NCBI RefSeq assembly: GCF_907164575.1
Contig: NZ_CAJQYY010000001.1
Span: 248,001-312,000, forward strand
DNA: 64,000 nucleotides
DNA from: Paraburkholderia gardini
GTDB taxonomy: Bacteria; Pseudomonadota; Gammaproteobacteria; Burkholderiales; Burkholderiaceae
Reading direction: 5' to 3'
Below, piece after piece: positions 40,644 to 49,699 of the stretch; position 1 is the stretch's first letter; every line of letters begins with the position of its first letter. The notes beneath the pieces are model-generated. The model did no database searches, had not been told where the DNA came from, and was given only the letters and a program-made list of their open reading frames with translations. The position numbers and the translations under genes were made by a program.

Positions 40644-41540
40644 GTGGAACTACTGAACTACATGCGTCTGTTCGTGGAAGTCGCGCGCGCGAAGAGTTTT
40701 CGCCGGGCGGCGGACGCGCTGAACATGCCGAACTCGACTGTGTCGCGTCACATCGCGGAGCTGGAGAAGACGATCGGCCTGCGGCTGCTGAATCGCTCGA
40801 CGCGCAAGGTCGAGCTGACGGAAGCGGGCGAGGTGTATTTCAGGCGCTGCCAGAGCATCGTCGAGGAAGCGCGGATCGCGCACGAGTCGCTGCGCGATGT
40901 GGCCGAACGTCCGACCGGCACGCTACGGGTGTCGATGCCCGCGGACTTCGCCACTGGATATCTCGCGCCGGTTATCGCGGACTTCGAGAAGACGTACCCG
41001 CTGATCGCTTTCGAGTTCGACCTGTCGCCGCGCCCCGTCGATCTGCAGACGGAGCCCTTCGATCTCGCGATCCGCCTCGGTCCGCCGCCCACGGCGCCGT
41101 CGACGCTCGTCGCGCGGCCGATCGCGGTGCTGCAGCGCTATCTGTATGCGTCGCCGGAGTATCTGAGGCGCGCCGCGCCGCTCACGCACCCCAACGATCT
41201 CGACAGACACGTGGTGTGCATCGTGGAAGGCGCAGCGAGGCTGGGGCAAGTCGCGAGGACGTTCTATCGCGGCGACGAGTCGGTCAACGTGATGGTCGGG
41301 ACACGCTTCGCGATGAACAGTGTCGCGCTGAGCCGCGCGCTGGCGATACAAGGTGTCGGGCTCGCCGTGCTGGACAACGTGCTCGCGCTGGACGACGTCA
41401 CGTTGGGGCGCCTTGCTCGCGTGCTGCCCGGCTGGAGTCTCGCACCGGTTCAGGTGCACGCCGTGACCGAAACCCGTCTGCTGCCGGCGAGAGCGCGGCT
41501 GTTCATCGATTTCCTGAAGGTGCGGTTGCGCGAACCGTAG
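40644..41540 (+). CDS. LysR family transcriptional regulator
   Basis: A 298-aa regulator with the N-terminal winged helix ELLNYMRLFVEVARAKSFRRAADALNMPNSTVSRHIAELE and a periplasmic-binding-like effector domain. The start is GTG at 40644 with GGAG eight bases upstream; no better ATG precedes the helix. It probably controls the divergent ene-reductase gene. The N-terminus type (MELLxYMRxFVEVA) is common among regulators of quinone- or enone-responsive reductases. Confidence 0.9.
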   Translation: MELLNYMRLFVEVARAKSFRRAADALNMPNSTVSRHIAELEKTIGLRLLNRSTRKVELTEAGEVYFRRCQSIVEEARIAHESLRDVAERPTGTLRVSMPADFATGYLAPVIADFEKTYPLIAFEFDLSPRPVDLQTEPFDLAIRLGPPPTAPSTLVARPIAVLQRYLYASPEYLRRAAPLTHPNDLDRHVVCIVEGAARLGQVARTFYRGDESVNVMVGTRFAMNSVALSRALAIQGVGLAVLDNVLALDDVTLGRLARVLPGWSLAPVQVHAVTETRLLPARARLFIDFLKVRLREP

Positions 41541-41680
41541 AGCGCGGGTGATCGGTGGTCGCCCAGACCCTCGCGAACCTCGAGGCGCAGCTCAGGGTGA
41601 AGCTGTCCGATGGTCGCCATGACGCAGCGTTCATTGTCGCGCACTGGGCTTCCAGAATGGGCGGACCAATGCGCCGCCTG

Positions 41681-42712
41681 CTATGCAAACGCCTCGTCGG
41701 CGCCACCGCTTCGTTGTCCTTTTCCGCTGCGCCACGCTGAAACGCTGCAGCCGAACCGCCCATTGAACCAGCGGGAAAACGCGCTCAGCGATGAGAATCC
41801 CAGCAGCGTCGCGACTTCCGACAGCGGCCGGTCGCGGCGCTCGACATATCGCATCACCAGTTCGACCCGCACCGTATCGACAATCGAGGAATAGCTTTCG
41901 CCAGACTGCGCGAGGTGGCGATGCACGGTTCTGCGATCCAAGCCCAGCTGCTGCGCCAGTTGCTCGACCGAGCAGGCGCCGGACGGGAGCAGCGCGATAA
42001 CCAGCTTCCTGACCTTGTCGGACATCGTTTCGTTTGACTGAACCAGCATCGAATCCAGATAGCGGCGCACCAGGTGCGCCATCACCGGATCATAGGTTGG
42101 GATCGTGGCGTCGAGATCGGAGGTCAGGCACACAATGCCGTCGAAATCCTGATTGAACTCCACCGGCGCGCCAAACACCCGTTCGTGCATGGTGAGGCTG
42201 ACTGGAGCATCGTGCGTGAAGCAGATGCCGCGCGGCTTCCAGTTCGCCCCAAGAATCATGCTCAGCATCCGGTACAGCACGCCCAGCACGAGCTCGGTAG
42301 CCTGGCGCACCAGGCCGGGAAAGCCGCCCACGATGTCTTGCCGGATGACGGACAGGCCTTCCGTCTCCTCGATGCGCATGTAGATCGCTTCATTGTGCAG
42401 ACGCAGGTAATGCGCCATCGATTCGAGCGCCTTGCGCAGCGTCGGTTGTTCGCGCACGACAAAACCAAGCGGACCCAGGTTGGACAGCTCGCGATTCTCA
42501 GCCATGCGCAACCCGAAGCCTTCGACGGCCGCGGCCTGCGCCGATGCCTCCAGCAGGCGTCCCACCGCCTCCGCGGGAATCATGGTGTCGGGGTCCAGTA
42601 ACGCCGACCGGTTGATCCCGGCAGCACTCAACTGGAAATAGGGATCCAGCCCCACCGACCGCGCCACTTCGACGTAATTGGTCAGGGCCGCACTGCGCAG
42701 CAGATAGGACAT
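41681..42712 (-). CDS. AraC family regulator (OruR/ArgR-like sensor domain)
   Basis: From ATG 42712 the product is 343 aa. The N-terminal ~200 residues match the arabinose-binding-like (PF12625) domain of OruR-type regulators (SYLLRSAALTNYVEVARSVGLDP). The C-terminal HTH pair has LAQQLGLDRRTVHRHLAQ and EVATLLGFSSLSAFSRWFNGRFG. ATG 42748 is also in frame but lies within the direct-repeat operator. It is divergent from the BKACE operon, which it most likely activates. Confidence 0.88.
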   Translation of the reverse strand: MSYLLRSAALTNYVEVARSVGLDPYFQLSAAGINRSALLDPDTMIPAEAVGRLLEASAQAAAVEGFGLRMAENRELSNLGPLGFVVREQPTLRKALESMAHYLRLHNEAIYMRIEETEGLSVIRQDIVGGFPGLVRQATELVLGVLYRMLSMILGANWKPRGICFTHDAPVSLTMHERVFGAPVEFNQDFDGIVCLTSDLDATIPTYDPVMAHLVRRYLDSMLVQSNETMSDKVRKLVIALLPSGACSVEQLAQQLGLDRRTVHRHLAQSGESYSSIVDTVRVELVMRYVERRDRPLSEVATLLGFSSLSAFSRWFNGRFGCSVSAWRSGKGQRSGGADEAFA

Positions 42713-42728
42713 AAGGATTTCCCGTAGT

Positions 42729-42761
42729 GTCCCGAAATGTAAATTCATAGTCCCGTTATGT
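42729..42761 (+). promoter_or_regulatory. AraC-type direct repeats in divergent promoter
   Basis: GTCCCG(A/T)(A/T)ATGT occurs at 42729-42740 and 42750-42761, same orientation, 21-bp period (two helical turns), the layout expected for an AraC-family dimer. It lies between the AraC gene and the BKACE operon (start 42855). Confidence 0.6.
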
Positions 42762-42854
42762 CAATCGGCAATTCGCCGTTATCCGATACTTCTCTCCAGC
42801 GACGCGCGACGGTTCAACGTCCCGCGTCATCCGGGAAAGTCAGGGAGACGAACG

Positions 42855-43262
42855 ATGAGCAACGAGACGGAGCACCGCGCCACACCGGTCTGTGACCAGC
42901 TGCGCGCGACCGGCAACTGGAATCCCGCCTGGGACGCGATTGCCGAACTCGATCCCGCCTGGGCCGAGAAATTCATGGCGATGGGCATGCACCCCGTGAT
43001 GTCGGGTGTGCTGGAACCCAAGGTTTTCGAGTTCATCGCGATCGCGGTCGATGCGTCCTGCACCCACATGTATGCGCCCGGCACACGTCGCCATATCCGC
43101 AAGGCGCTCGAGCTGGGCGCCACCCGGGAAGAAATTGCAGCGGTCCTGCAAGCGGTGAGCGTCCTTGGCATTCATTCAAGCAGCCTTGGCGCGCCAATCC
43201 TGCTTGAAGAACTCGCCGCGATCGGGCAGACAAAGGCGCCCGGCCCGCAAGCTGTCGCGTAA
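42855..43262 (+). CDS. Carboxymuconolactone decarboxylase family protein
   Basis: A 135-aa helical protein with the CMD/AhpD-like segment VFEFIAIAVDASCTHMYAPGTRRHIRKALELGATREEIAAVLQ. One Cys and one His are in the active-site helix, without a CxxC pair, so a decarboxylase or structural role is as likely as peroxidase. First gene of the rightward operon; it starts 107 bp from the repeats and ends 45 bp before the BKACE gene. Confidence 0.82.
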   Translation: MSNETEHRATPVCDQLRATGNWNPAWDAIAELDPAWAEKFMAMGMHPVMSGVLEPKVFEFIAIAVDASCTHMYAPGTRRHIRKALELGATREEIAAVLQAVSVLGIHSSSLGAPILLEELAAIGQTKAPGPQAVA

Positions 43263-43307
43263 TCCGCCAGCCGCGACGCAACCCATTCATCAAAGAGGAA
43301 GACAAAC

Positions 43308-44363
43308 ATGCATTTCCTGGACGATTCCCTGCTGCCTGAAAATCAGGAAAAACTCGTGATTCAGGTCGCGCCCTATGGCCCGCAATGGATTCCCGGCGAT
43401 TCGGACGATATCCCGGTCACGATGGACGAACAGGTCCAGAAAGCCGTCGACTGCTACAACGCGGGCGCGACCGTCCTGCACGTGCATGTCCGCGAGAAAG
43501 ACGGCAAGGGCAGCAAGCGTCTGTCCCAGTTCAACGAGATGCTGGGCCGCCTGCGCGAAGCGGTGCCGAAGATGGTTCTGCAGGTCGGCGGTTCGATCTC
43601 GTTCGCACCGGAGGATGAAGGCCAGGCCGCAAAGTGGATGACCGACGACACCCGCCACATGCTGGCCGAACTCGATCCGCGACCGGATCAGGTGACGGTG
43701 GCAATCAACACCAGCCAGATGAACATCATGGAGCTGCTGGTCGAGGCCGACTACGCAGGTACCTCGCTGGCCAATCCGGCGTACCAGGCCGCCTACCGCG
43801 ACATGATCGTGCCGTCCAGTCCGTCCTGGCATGTCGAGCACCTCCGGCGCCTGGTCGCTAGCGGCATCCAGCCGCACTTCATGCTGGGGAACCTGACGCA
43901 ACTGGAAACGGTTGAGCGCCTGATTCGCGCTGGGGCCTATACCGGCCCGGTGGTCCTCAACTATGTGGCGATCGGTGGCGGGGCGGCCGGGCTGCACCCG
44001 GCCGACATGCTCGAGTTCGCCCGCCGTACCCCGGACGGCGCGGTGCTCACGCTCGAAACGCTGGGCCGGTATGTGGTGCCGATGAACACGATGGCGATCG
44101 CGCTGGGCCTGCACGTGCGCGTCGGCATCGAGGACACGCTGCTCGGCCCGGACGGCGAGCGCGCGACCTCGGTACAACAGATCGAGAAGATGGTTCGCAT
44201 CGCGCGCGAACTCAATCGCGACATCGCCAGCGGCGAGGATGCCCATCGCATCTACCAGATCGGCACGCATTGGGGCAGCGCCGGCGAGACGCTGGAGAAC
44301 CTTGGCATGGTGCCTAACCGCACGCCCGTCCAGCGCGACGGAGCGGGACGCAAGGCCGCCTGA
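43308..44363 (+). CDS. Beta-keto acid cleavage enzyme (BKACE, DUF849 family)
   Basis: A 351-aa TIM-barrel zinc enzyme of the BKACE family (PF05853), which converts a beta-keto acid plus acetyl-CoA to acetoacetate plus a new acyl-CoA. Zinc motif HVHVREKDGKGS, QVGGSISFAPEDE, LGNLTQLE, and the C-terminal RVGIEDTLLGPDG. RBS GAGGAAG before ATG 43308. Substrates of characterised members include 3-keto-5-aminohexanoate and dehydrocarnitine; the residues here do not let me name one. The neighbouring SDR could make the beta-keto acid from a beta-hydroxy acid. Confidence 0.9.
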   Translation: MHFLDDSLLPENQEKLVIQVAPYGPQWIPGDSDDIPVTMDEQVQKAVDCYNAGATVLHVHVREKDGKGSKRLSQFNEMLGRLREAVPKMVLQVGGSISFAPEDEGQAAKWMTDDTRHMLAELDPRPDQVTVAINTSQMNIMELLVEADYAGTSLANPAYQAAYRDMIVPSSPSWHVEHLRRLVASGIQPHFMLGNLTQLETVERLIRAGAYTGPVVLNYVAIGGGAAGLHPADMLEFARRTPDGAVLTLETLGRYVVPMNTMAIALGLHVRVGIEDTLLGPDGERATSVQQIEKMVRIARELNRDIASGEDAHRIYQIGTHWGSAGETLENLGMVPNRTPVQRDGAGRKAA

Positions 44364-44443
44364 CAGAGGGTGGCAGGACGGAACGCGGCAGCGTACCGCA
44401 TGCCGTCTCGCCAGCAAGCCAAGCCCCTCAGTCCTGGAGACAG

Positions 44444-45724
44444 ATGATGTTCTGGAAAAAAAGCCCCCCTGCCGTGCTGGCGTCCCTGCTGGTGATCCAC
44501 CTGCTGGCACATATCGACCGCAACATGCTGCTCGGCTTCTCGCCGCAGATCATCAAGGATCTGGCGCTCAGCAATGCGCAGTATGGCTTTCTGGTCGGCG
44601 CGGTGTGGGTACTCAGCTTCGGCGTGGTGGCGATGTTCATGGGCACGCTGGCAGACCGCTTCAGCCGTACTCGCGTCATCGCCGCCGGCGTGCTGATCTG
44701 GAGCGCCTGCACGTTGGCCTCGGGCCATGCACAAAGCTTCGAGGAGATGGTCGTTGCGCGCTTTTTCGTCGCCAGCGGCGAGGCGGCGCTGGTCCCTGCC
44801 GCGGTGGCCCTGCTGGCCGAACTTTTTTCCGAGAAGCGGCGAGGCACGGCAATGGGGCTGTTTTTCATGGGCATCCCCCTGGGAATCGGCTGCAGCTTCC
44901 TGCTCGCCGGCAGCTTTGGTGCGACGCACGGCTGGCGCACTACGTTCTATGCCCTGGGCATCGTCGGCGTCGCCATCGCCTTGCCGCTGGCGCTGCTCAA
45001 GGAAGACCGCAGCCGGCTCGCACCGCAGGAACGCGGCGCAGCCTTCCTGCCACAGGTGCTCGCGGTCCTGCGCATCGTCAGGGGCACCCCGGCGCTGGGC
45101 TTCATGATCACTGGCTTCGTGCTGGTCCATCTGGTTTTTGCCAGCTTCGCCTTCACGCAGTTATGGCTCGTCAACGAGCGCGGCATGAACGCGGCTGGCA
45201 TTGCCAGCAGGATAGGCACGCTGCAACTGGTGTTCGGCACGCTTGGCGCGGCGGTGGGCGGCGTCATGAGCGATCGCGTGGCGAGAAAGTTGCGGGGAGG
45301 ACATGCGAGCTTCATGGCACTCCTCGTCGTGATCTGCGCGCCGTTGATGCTGGCATACCGTTTCGCACCCACCGGGTCGCCCCTGTTCTACATCGGCATG
45401 TGTGCCGGATTCTTCCTGCCGCTGGCGGTGTACGGCCCGGGCATGACGGCACTTGCGAACATGACGCCGCAGACCATGCGCTCGACGGTCACCGGCTTCA
45501 CGATGCTGTCGATCAATGTATTTGCTCTGGCCATCGGCACCGTGGTCGTCGGTACGGTCGCGGACTATTTCATCAAGGCTGGCGTGACCGCTCCGCTGAC
45601 TGGCGTTCTGATCGCCACCGACGCGCTGGCGATCAGCTCGGCACTGTTCTTTGCACTCGCGGCGCGTGCCTCGCGCAAGCAGCGCGCGCTCGCGCTGGAA
45701 AATGTACAGCCGGTGAGGTCATGA
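44444..45724 (+). CDS. MFS transporter
   Basis: A 426-aa inner-membrane carrier with about 12 helices: VIHLLAHIDRNMLLGFSPQIIKD, MGTLADRFSRTRVIAAG (loop 2-3 motif), FFVASGEAALVPAAVALLAELF. The HIDRNML helix resembles organic acid:H+ symporters. Probable importer for the operon's substrate. Its stop overlaps the SDR start (ATGA at 45721). Confidence 0.87.
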   Translation: MMFWKKSPPAVLASLLVIHLLAHIDRNMLLGFSPQIIKDLALSNAQYGFLVGAVWVLSFGVVAMFMGTLADRFSRTRVIAAGVLIWSACTLASGHAQSFEEMVVARFFVASGEAALVPAAVALLAELFSEKRRGTAMGLFFMGIPLGIGCSFLLAGSFGATHGWRTTFYALGIVGVAIALPLALLKEDRSRLAPQERGAAFLPQVLAVLRIVRGTPALGFMITGFVLVHLVFASFAFTQLWLVNERGMNAAGIASRIGTLQLVFGTLGAAVGGVMSDRVARKLRGGHASFMALLVVICAPLMLAYRFAPTGSPLFYIGMCAGFFLPLAVYGPGMTALANMTPQTMRSTVTGFTMLSINVFALAIGTVVVGTVADYFIKAGVTAPLTGVLIATDALAISSALFFALAARASRKQRALALENVQPVRS

Positions 45725-46563
45725 AAATGCGAAACCAACGTCAGAATCTCGCAGGGCGTGTTGCCCTCGTCACCGGTGCCGGTCGCGGCATGGGCGGTGC
45801 CATTGCCATCGATCTGGCCAGAGCCGGTGCAAGCGTCGCGATTTGCGACATCGACATGCCGGCGCTGGAAGAGACGCGCGCGGCGGTGGAAGGGGCCGGT
45901 GCGCCGTGTCTGGCGCTGCGCTGCGATGTGTCGTCGAGCAGAGAAGTCGCCGATATGTTTTCGCGCATCGTCGAGCGCTTTGGCACGCTGCACATTCTTG
46001 TCAACAATGCCGCGCTTGTCCCGAACAGGCCGGTCGATACCGGGCGCCGCAACAGGCACTACGCGTATCTGACCACGCCCGTGCCGCGGCAGTCACTGGG
46101 TTTCACCAGCACCATAAGCGACGAGGAGTGGCATCGCTACTGGGACGTCAACGTGCACGGCCTCTTTTATTGCACACGTGAAGCGCTCAGGCTGATGGAG
46201 CCGCAGCGCGACGGCAGGATCGTAAACATCGCCTCGATCGCCGGAATCTCGGCCATGAGCGCTCATAGCCCGCATTACAGCGCCACCAAAGGTGCCGTGG
46301 TCGCCTTCACCAGGTCGGTCGCCGCCGAAGTGGCAGGGGCCAATATCTTCGTCAACGCCATGGCGCCGGGCGGTGTGGCCACCCCGGACTTCGAAGCGTT
46401 CCTGGGCAGCATCGGCGAAGAAAAGCGGAATCAGCTCTGGCAGATGATCCCGGCCGGGCGTCTCGGCACGATGGAGGAATACGCGGCGACAGTCACGTAT
46501 CTGGCCGGCGAGCACTACCTGGTCGGCCAGATCATCAGCCCGAACGGCGGCGCAGTGATATGA
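45721..46563 (+). CDS. SDR family dehydrogenase
   Basis: A 280-aa classical SDR: cofactor motif TGAGRGMG, CDIDMPALEETRA (the Asp after beta-2 favours NAD+), NNAAL, catalytic SIAGISAMSAHSPHYSATKGA with Tyr and Lys. A ~25-residue insertion after NNAALVPNR (RRNRHYAYLTTPVPRQ) is longer than usual and may cap the substrate site. Coupled to the MFS gene by a 4-base overlap. Probable role: oxidise a hydroxy acid to the keto acid used by BKACE (inference). Confidence 0.88.
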   Translation: MKMRNQRQNLAGRVALVTGAGRGMGGAIAIDLARAGASVAICDIDMPALEETRAAVEGAGAPCLALRCDVSSSREVADMFSRIVERFGTLHILVNNAALVPNRPVDTGRRNRHYAYLTTPVPRQSLGFTSTISDEEWHRYWDVNVHGLFYCTREALRLMEPQRDGRIVNIASIAGISAMSAHSPHYSATKGAVVAFTRSVAAEVAGANIFVNAMAPGGVATPDFEAFLGSIGEEKRNQLWQMIPAGRLGTMEEYAATVTYLAGEHYLVGQIISPNGGAVI

Positions 46564-46576
46564 CGGGCGAAGCGCG

Positions 46577-46759
46577 ATGAACCTGGACGAACCCGCCGAC
46601 AATTCCTGCATCAATATTTTCAGAACGGATCATGACGATAAGTTCTGCCAGGGGTGCTGGAGAACGCTACCGGAGACAGATCACCAGGACCAGGTGACTG
46701 ACCTGAAAAAGGCAGACGTCGCAGCCTTGCCCGAACGCCGTCGCCGCGAAAAAGGGTGA
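46577..46759 (+). CDS. Small DUF1289-like cysteine protein
   Basis: A 60-aa protein with the DUF1289 pattern: Cys11 (NSCINIFR), Cys24 and Cys27 in DKFCQGCWRTLPE, then VAALPERRRR. The spacing suggests a small metal-binding knuckle. No function is known for the family. It sits 13 bp after the SDR gene and 34 bp before the acyl-CoA ligase gene, so it is part of the operon. The start lacks a strong ribosome site. Confidence 0.65.
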   Translation: MNLDEPADNSCINIFRTDHDDKFCQGCWRTLPETDHQDQVTDLKKADVAALPERRRREKG

Positions 46760-46793
46760 CTTCCGGCCGCGACCCGCGACCCCGTAACAGAGA

Positions 46794-48446
46794 ATGGACT
46801 ACCGTATGAACGGCTTGATGTTGCAAAAGCAGTTGTTGATTTCCTCGTTGATCGTGCATGCGGACCGCCATCATGGCGATACGGAAATCGTGTCGCGCCG
46901 GGTGGAGGGCGACATTCACCGCTACACCTTCCGCGATTGCCATCGCCGAGCCCGTCAGATGGCCAATGCGCTCATCAGCCTCGGCGTCAAGGCGTCCGAT
47001 CGCATCGGCACGCTGGCGTGGAACGGCTATCGCCACATGGAGCTGTACTACGGCATTTCCGGCATGGGGGCGGTGATGCATACGATCAATCCGCGCCTGC
47101 ACGTCGACCAGATCGCCTACATCGCCGACCATGCGGAAGACCAGTATCTGTTCTTCGATCTGACCTTCCTGCCGTTAGTGAAGGCGATTGCCGGCCGCTG
47201 CAGAACGATCAGGGCGTTTATCGCGATGACCGATCGCGCGCACCTGCCGCAGGATTCCGGCATTGCCAATCTGCTGTGCTACGAAGACCTGATCGAAGGG
47301 CATTCCCCCGACTACGCGTGGCCGGATTTCGACGAGGACACCGCCTGCACGCTGTGCTACACGTCGGGCACGACCGGCAACCCGAAGGGCGTGCTGTATT
47401 CCCACCGCTCGGCTTTGCTGCACACCTTTGCGGCCGCGCTGCCGGACGCGCTGAACTGCTCGGCGCGCGACGTGATCCTGCCGGTGGTGCCCATGTTCCA
47501 TGTCAATGCATGGGGTCTGCCGTACGTGGCGTGCATGGTCGGGGCCAGGCTGGTTTTCCCCGGTCCGGGGCTGGACGGTCAATCGCTGTATGAGCTCCTT
47601 GAAGCCGAGCAGGTTACTTTCGCCGCCGGCGTGCCGACGGTGTGGCAGGGCCTGCTGACCTGGCTCGAACAGGAAGGCCTGACGTTCACGAGCATGAAGC
47701 GCACCGTCATTGGCGGCGCGGCCTGTCCGCCCGCCATGTTGCGCAAGTTCCAGGACGGGTACGGCGTGGAAGTGTTGCACGCATGGGGCATGACTGAGCT
47801 GAGTCCGCTCGGGACCGTCGGCGCGATGAAAGCGCGACACCGTGGCATGAGCCCGGAAGACCGCCGCGCCGTGCAAGCCAGGCAGGGCCGGGCAGTGTTT
47901 GGCGTCGACATGAAGATCCTGGGTGGGGACGGACAGGAATTGCCCTGGGACGGTGTGACCTCAGGGGAGTTGCTGGTACGCGGCCCATGGGTGGTGCGCA
48001 ACTACTTCCGGAACGAAGGCGGAAATCCCCTGTGGATTGATGCCGATGGGCATGGCTGGTTTCCAACTGGCGATATCGCGACCATCGACGCCGACGGCTT
48101 CATGCAGATCACGGATCGCAGCAAGGACGTGATCAAGTCCGGCGGCGAATGGATCAGTTCGATCGAAATCGAGCACATCGCAAGCGCGCACCCCGCAATC
48201 GCATACGTGGCGTGCATTGCCGCCAGGCATCCGAAGTGGGACGAACGGCCACTGCTGCTCGCCGTGAGAAAGCCGGATGCACAGGTGACGGCGGAGGAGT
48301 TGCTGGCGTTCTTCGAGGGAAAAATCGCGAAGTGGTGGACTCCCGACGCCGTCGTGTTTGTCGACGCGGTGCCGCTTGGCGCCACCGGCAAGGTGTTGAA
48401 GAACCAGCTGCGCGAACGGTTTCAGGACTATCTGCTGGCGTCGTGA
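46794..48446 (+). CDS. AMP-forming acyl-CoA ligase
   Basis: A 550-aa ANL-superfamily ligase of the medium/long-chain fatty acyl-CoA synthetase type. A3 motif YTSGTTGNPKGV, A5 HAWGMTELSPLG, A7 FPTGDIATIDADGF, A8 RSKDVIKSGGEWIS, and A10 lysine in GATGKVLKNQL. It activates a carboxylic acid with ATP and CoA. In this operon it could activate the substrate or a product released by BKACE. Confidence 0.9.
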   Translation: MDYRMNGLMLQKQLLISSLIVHADRHHGDTEIVSRRVEGDIHRYTFRDCHRRARQMANALISLGVKASDRIGTLAWNGYRHMELYYGISGMGAVMHTINPRLHVDQIAYIADHAEDQYLFFDLTFLPLVKAIAGRCRTIRAFIAMTDRAHLPQDSGIANLLCYEDLIEGHSPDYAWPDFDEDTACTLCYTSGTTGNPKGVLYSHRSALLHTFAAALPDALNCSARDVILPVVPMFHVNAWGLPYVACMVGARLVFPGPGLDGQSLYELLEAEQVTFAAGVPTVWQGLLTWLEQEGLTFTSMKRTVIGGAACPPAMLRKFQDGYGVEVLHAWGMTELSPLGTVGAMKARHRGMSPEDRRAVQARQGRAVFGVDMKILGGDGQELPWDGVTSGELLVRGPWVVRNYFRNEGGNPLWIDADGHGWFPTGDIATIDADGFMQITDRSKDVIKSGGEWISSIEIEHIASAHPAIAYVACIAARHPKWDERPLLLAVRKPDAQVTAEELLAFFEGKIAKWWTPDAVVFVDAVPLGATGKVLKNQLRERFQDYLLAS

Positions 48447-48523
48447 GCCAGCAGGCGATCTTTTGGGTTCTACATCGACGTACGTCGTTACGGGTTGTTT
48501 AAAACACAATAACTGGAGACGCA

Positions 48524-49669
48524 ATGAAATTGAAATGGATCGCTGCGGCCGCATTGGCTGCAACTGGAAGTGCGGCTTATGCGCAATCGTCGGTGACGTT
48601 GTACGGCGCCATTGATTCCGGGTTGCTGTATCAGAGCACGTCGGCGGCTTCGTTCTCGCCCAGGGCGCCGAATACCGGGAAGGTTTACGCGTTCAAGGAC
48701 GGCGGCATCTATGCGAGCATCTGGGGTCTTAAGGGCGCCGAAGACATCGGAGGCGGTTACAAGATCAACTTCAAGCTGCAGGGGTCGTTCAGCAGCGGCA
48801 GCGGGAAGCTCGGCCTGGCCGACGCGCCGGGCGCCACCGCGGTCTTCAATCAGCAGACGACGGTAGGCGTGTCGGGTCCGTTCGGCACCATCGACGCGGG
48901 CCGGCAGATCGTGCCGATGATCTATGCGATGTACGACACCGACGTACGGGGCGCCCAGTATTTCGGCAGTATCCTGACCGCGTGGATTGGCATGAACCAG
49001 GCTGCCGGCTGGCCGGGCACCAGCACGAACGGCCCGATCGGCGCACTGTATGACGACAACGCGCTGGTTTATCAGTCGCCGAAGTTCTACGGCGCATCCC
49101 TCGCGCTCGAATATGCGCCCGGCGGTGTCGCGGGCCAGTTTCAAGGCGGAACGCGCGAGTCGGCCGTGCTCAAGTATTCGAACTACGGCCTCAATCTGGC
49201 GGCCGCGTACTACAACGGGCACGACAGCAATCCGTTCCCGGCTACCTATCCGGCGGCCCCCGCTACGCCGGCGACCGGACAGAGCAATAACCGCTTTTAC
49301 TATCTGGGCGCGCTGTATACGTTTCACGATTTTTCCGTCTCGACGTCATACAGCATCGGCAAGAATCCCGCGAACAGCGGTCACGTCGACTTTGAACTGG
49401 TCTCGGCGGGTCTGGGTTACAAGTTCACCCCGACCTTCAAGGTCACATCGGGCTTCTATTACCTGAAGGACCGGAACAATTCGGCCAGTCACTCGAATGA
49501 ATTCGCGGTGGGGGCCGAATACAGCCTGTCCAGGAGCACGCTCGCCTACGCGCAGGTGGGGTATGTCGACAACAAGGGCACCATGAACCAGACGATCGTG
49601 TACGGGCAGCCTGTTGCGCCGGGCGTGTCGACCACCGCAGCCATGATAGGCATCCGTCACAGCTTCTGA
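48524..49669 (+). CDS. Gram-negative porin
   Basis: A 381-aa outer-membrane beta-barrel of the betaproteobacterial general porin family. Sec signal MKLKWIAAAALAATGSAAYAQ with cleavage after AYA, then SSVTLYGAIDSGL, the conserved start of the mature porin; ends IGIRHSF with the C-terminal aromatic needed for Bam recognition. GGAG lies before ATG 48524. It probably gives the operon's substrate passage through the outer membrane. 77 bp after the ligase gene. Confidence 0.93.
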   Translation: MKLKWIAAAALAATGSAAYAQSSVTLYGAIDSGLLYQSTSAASFSPRAPNTGKVYAFKDGGIYASIWGLKGAEDIGGGYKINFKLQGSFSSGSGKLGLADAPGATAVFNQQTTVGVSGPFGTIDAGRQIVPMIYAMYDTDVRGAQYFGSILTAWIGMNQAAGWPGTSTNGPIGALYDDNALVYQSPKFYGASLALEYAPGGVAGQFQGGTRESAVLKYSNYGLNLAAAYYNGHDSNPFPATYPAAPATPATGQSNNRFYYLGALYTFHDFSVSTSYSIGKNPANSGHVDFELVSAGLGYKFTPTFKVTSGFYYLKDRNNSASHSNEFAVGAEYSLSRSTLAYAQVGYVDNKGTMNQTIVYGQPVAPGVSTTAAMIGIRHSF

Positions 49670-49699
49670 TCCCGTGATCAACAAAAAATGGAGAATTCA

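Noticed and set aside
44239..46563. A 774-codon frame running through the MFS gene into the SDR gene, suggesting a fusion protein
   Set aside because: The first ~490 codons are an out-of-frame shadow of the MFS gene. The true SDR starts at 45721 with a 4-base overlap.
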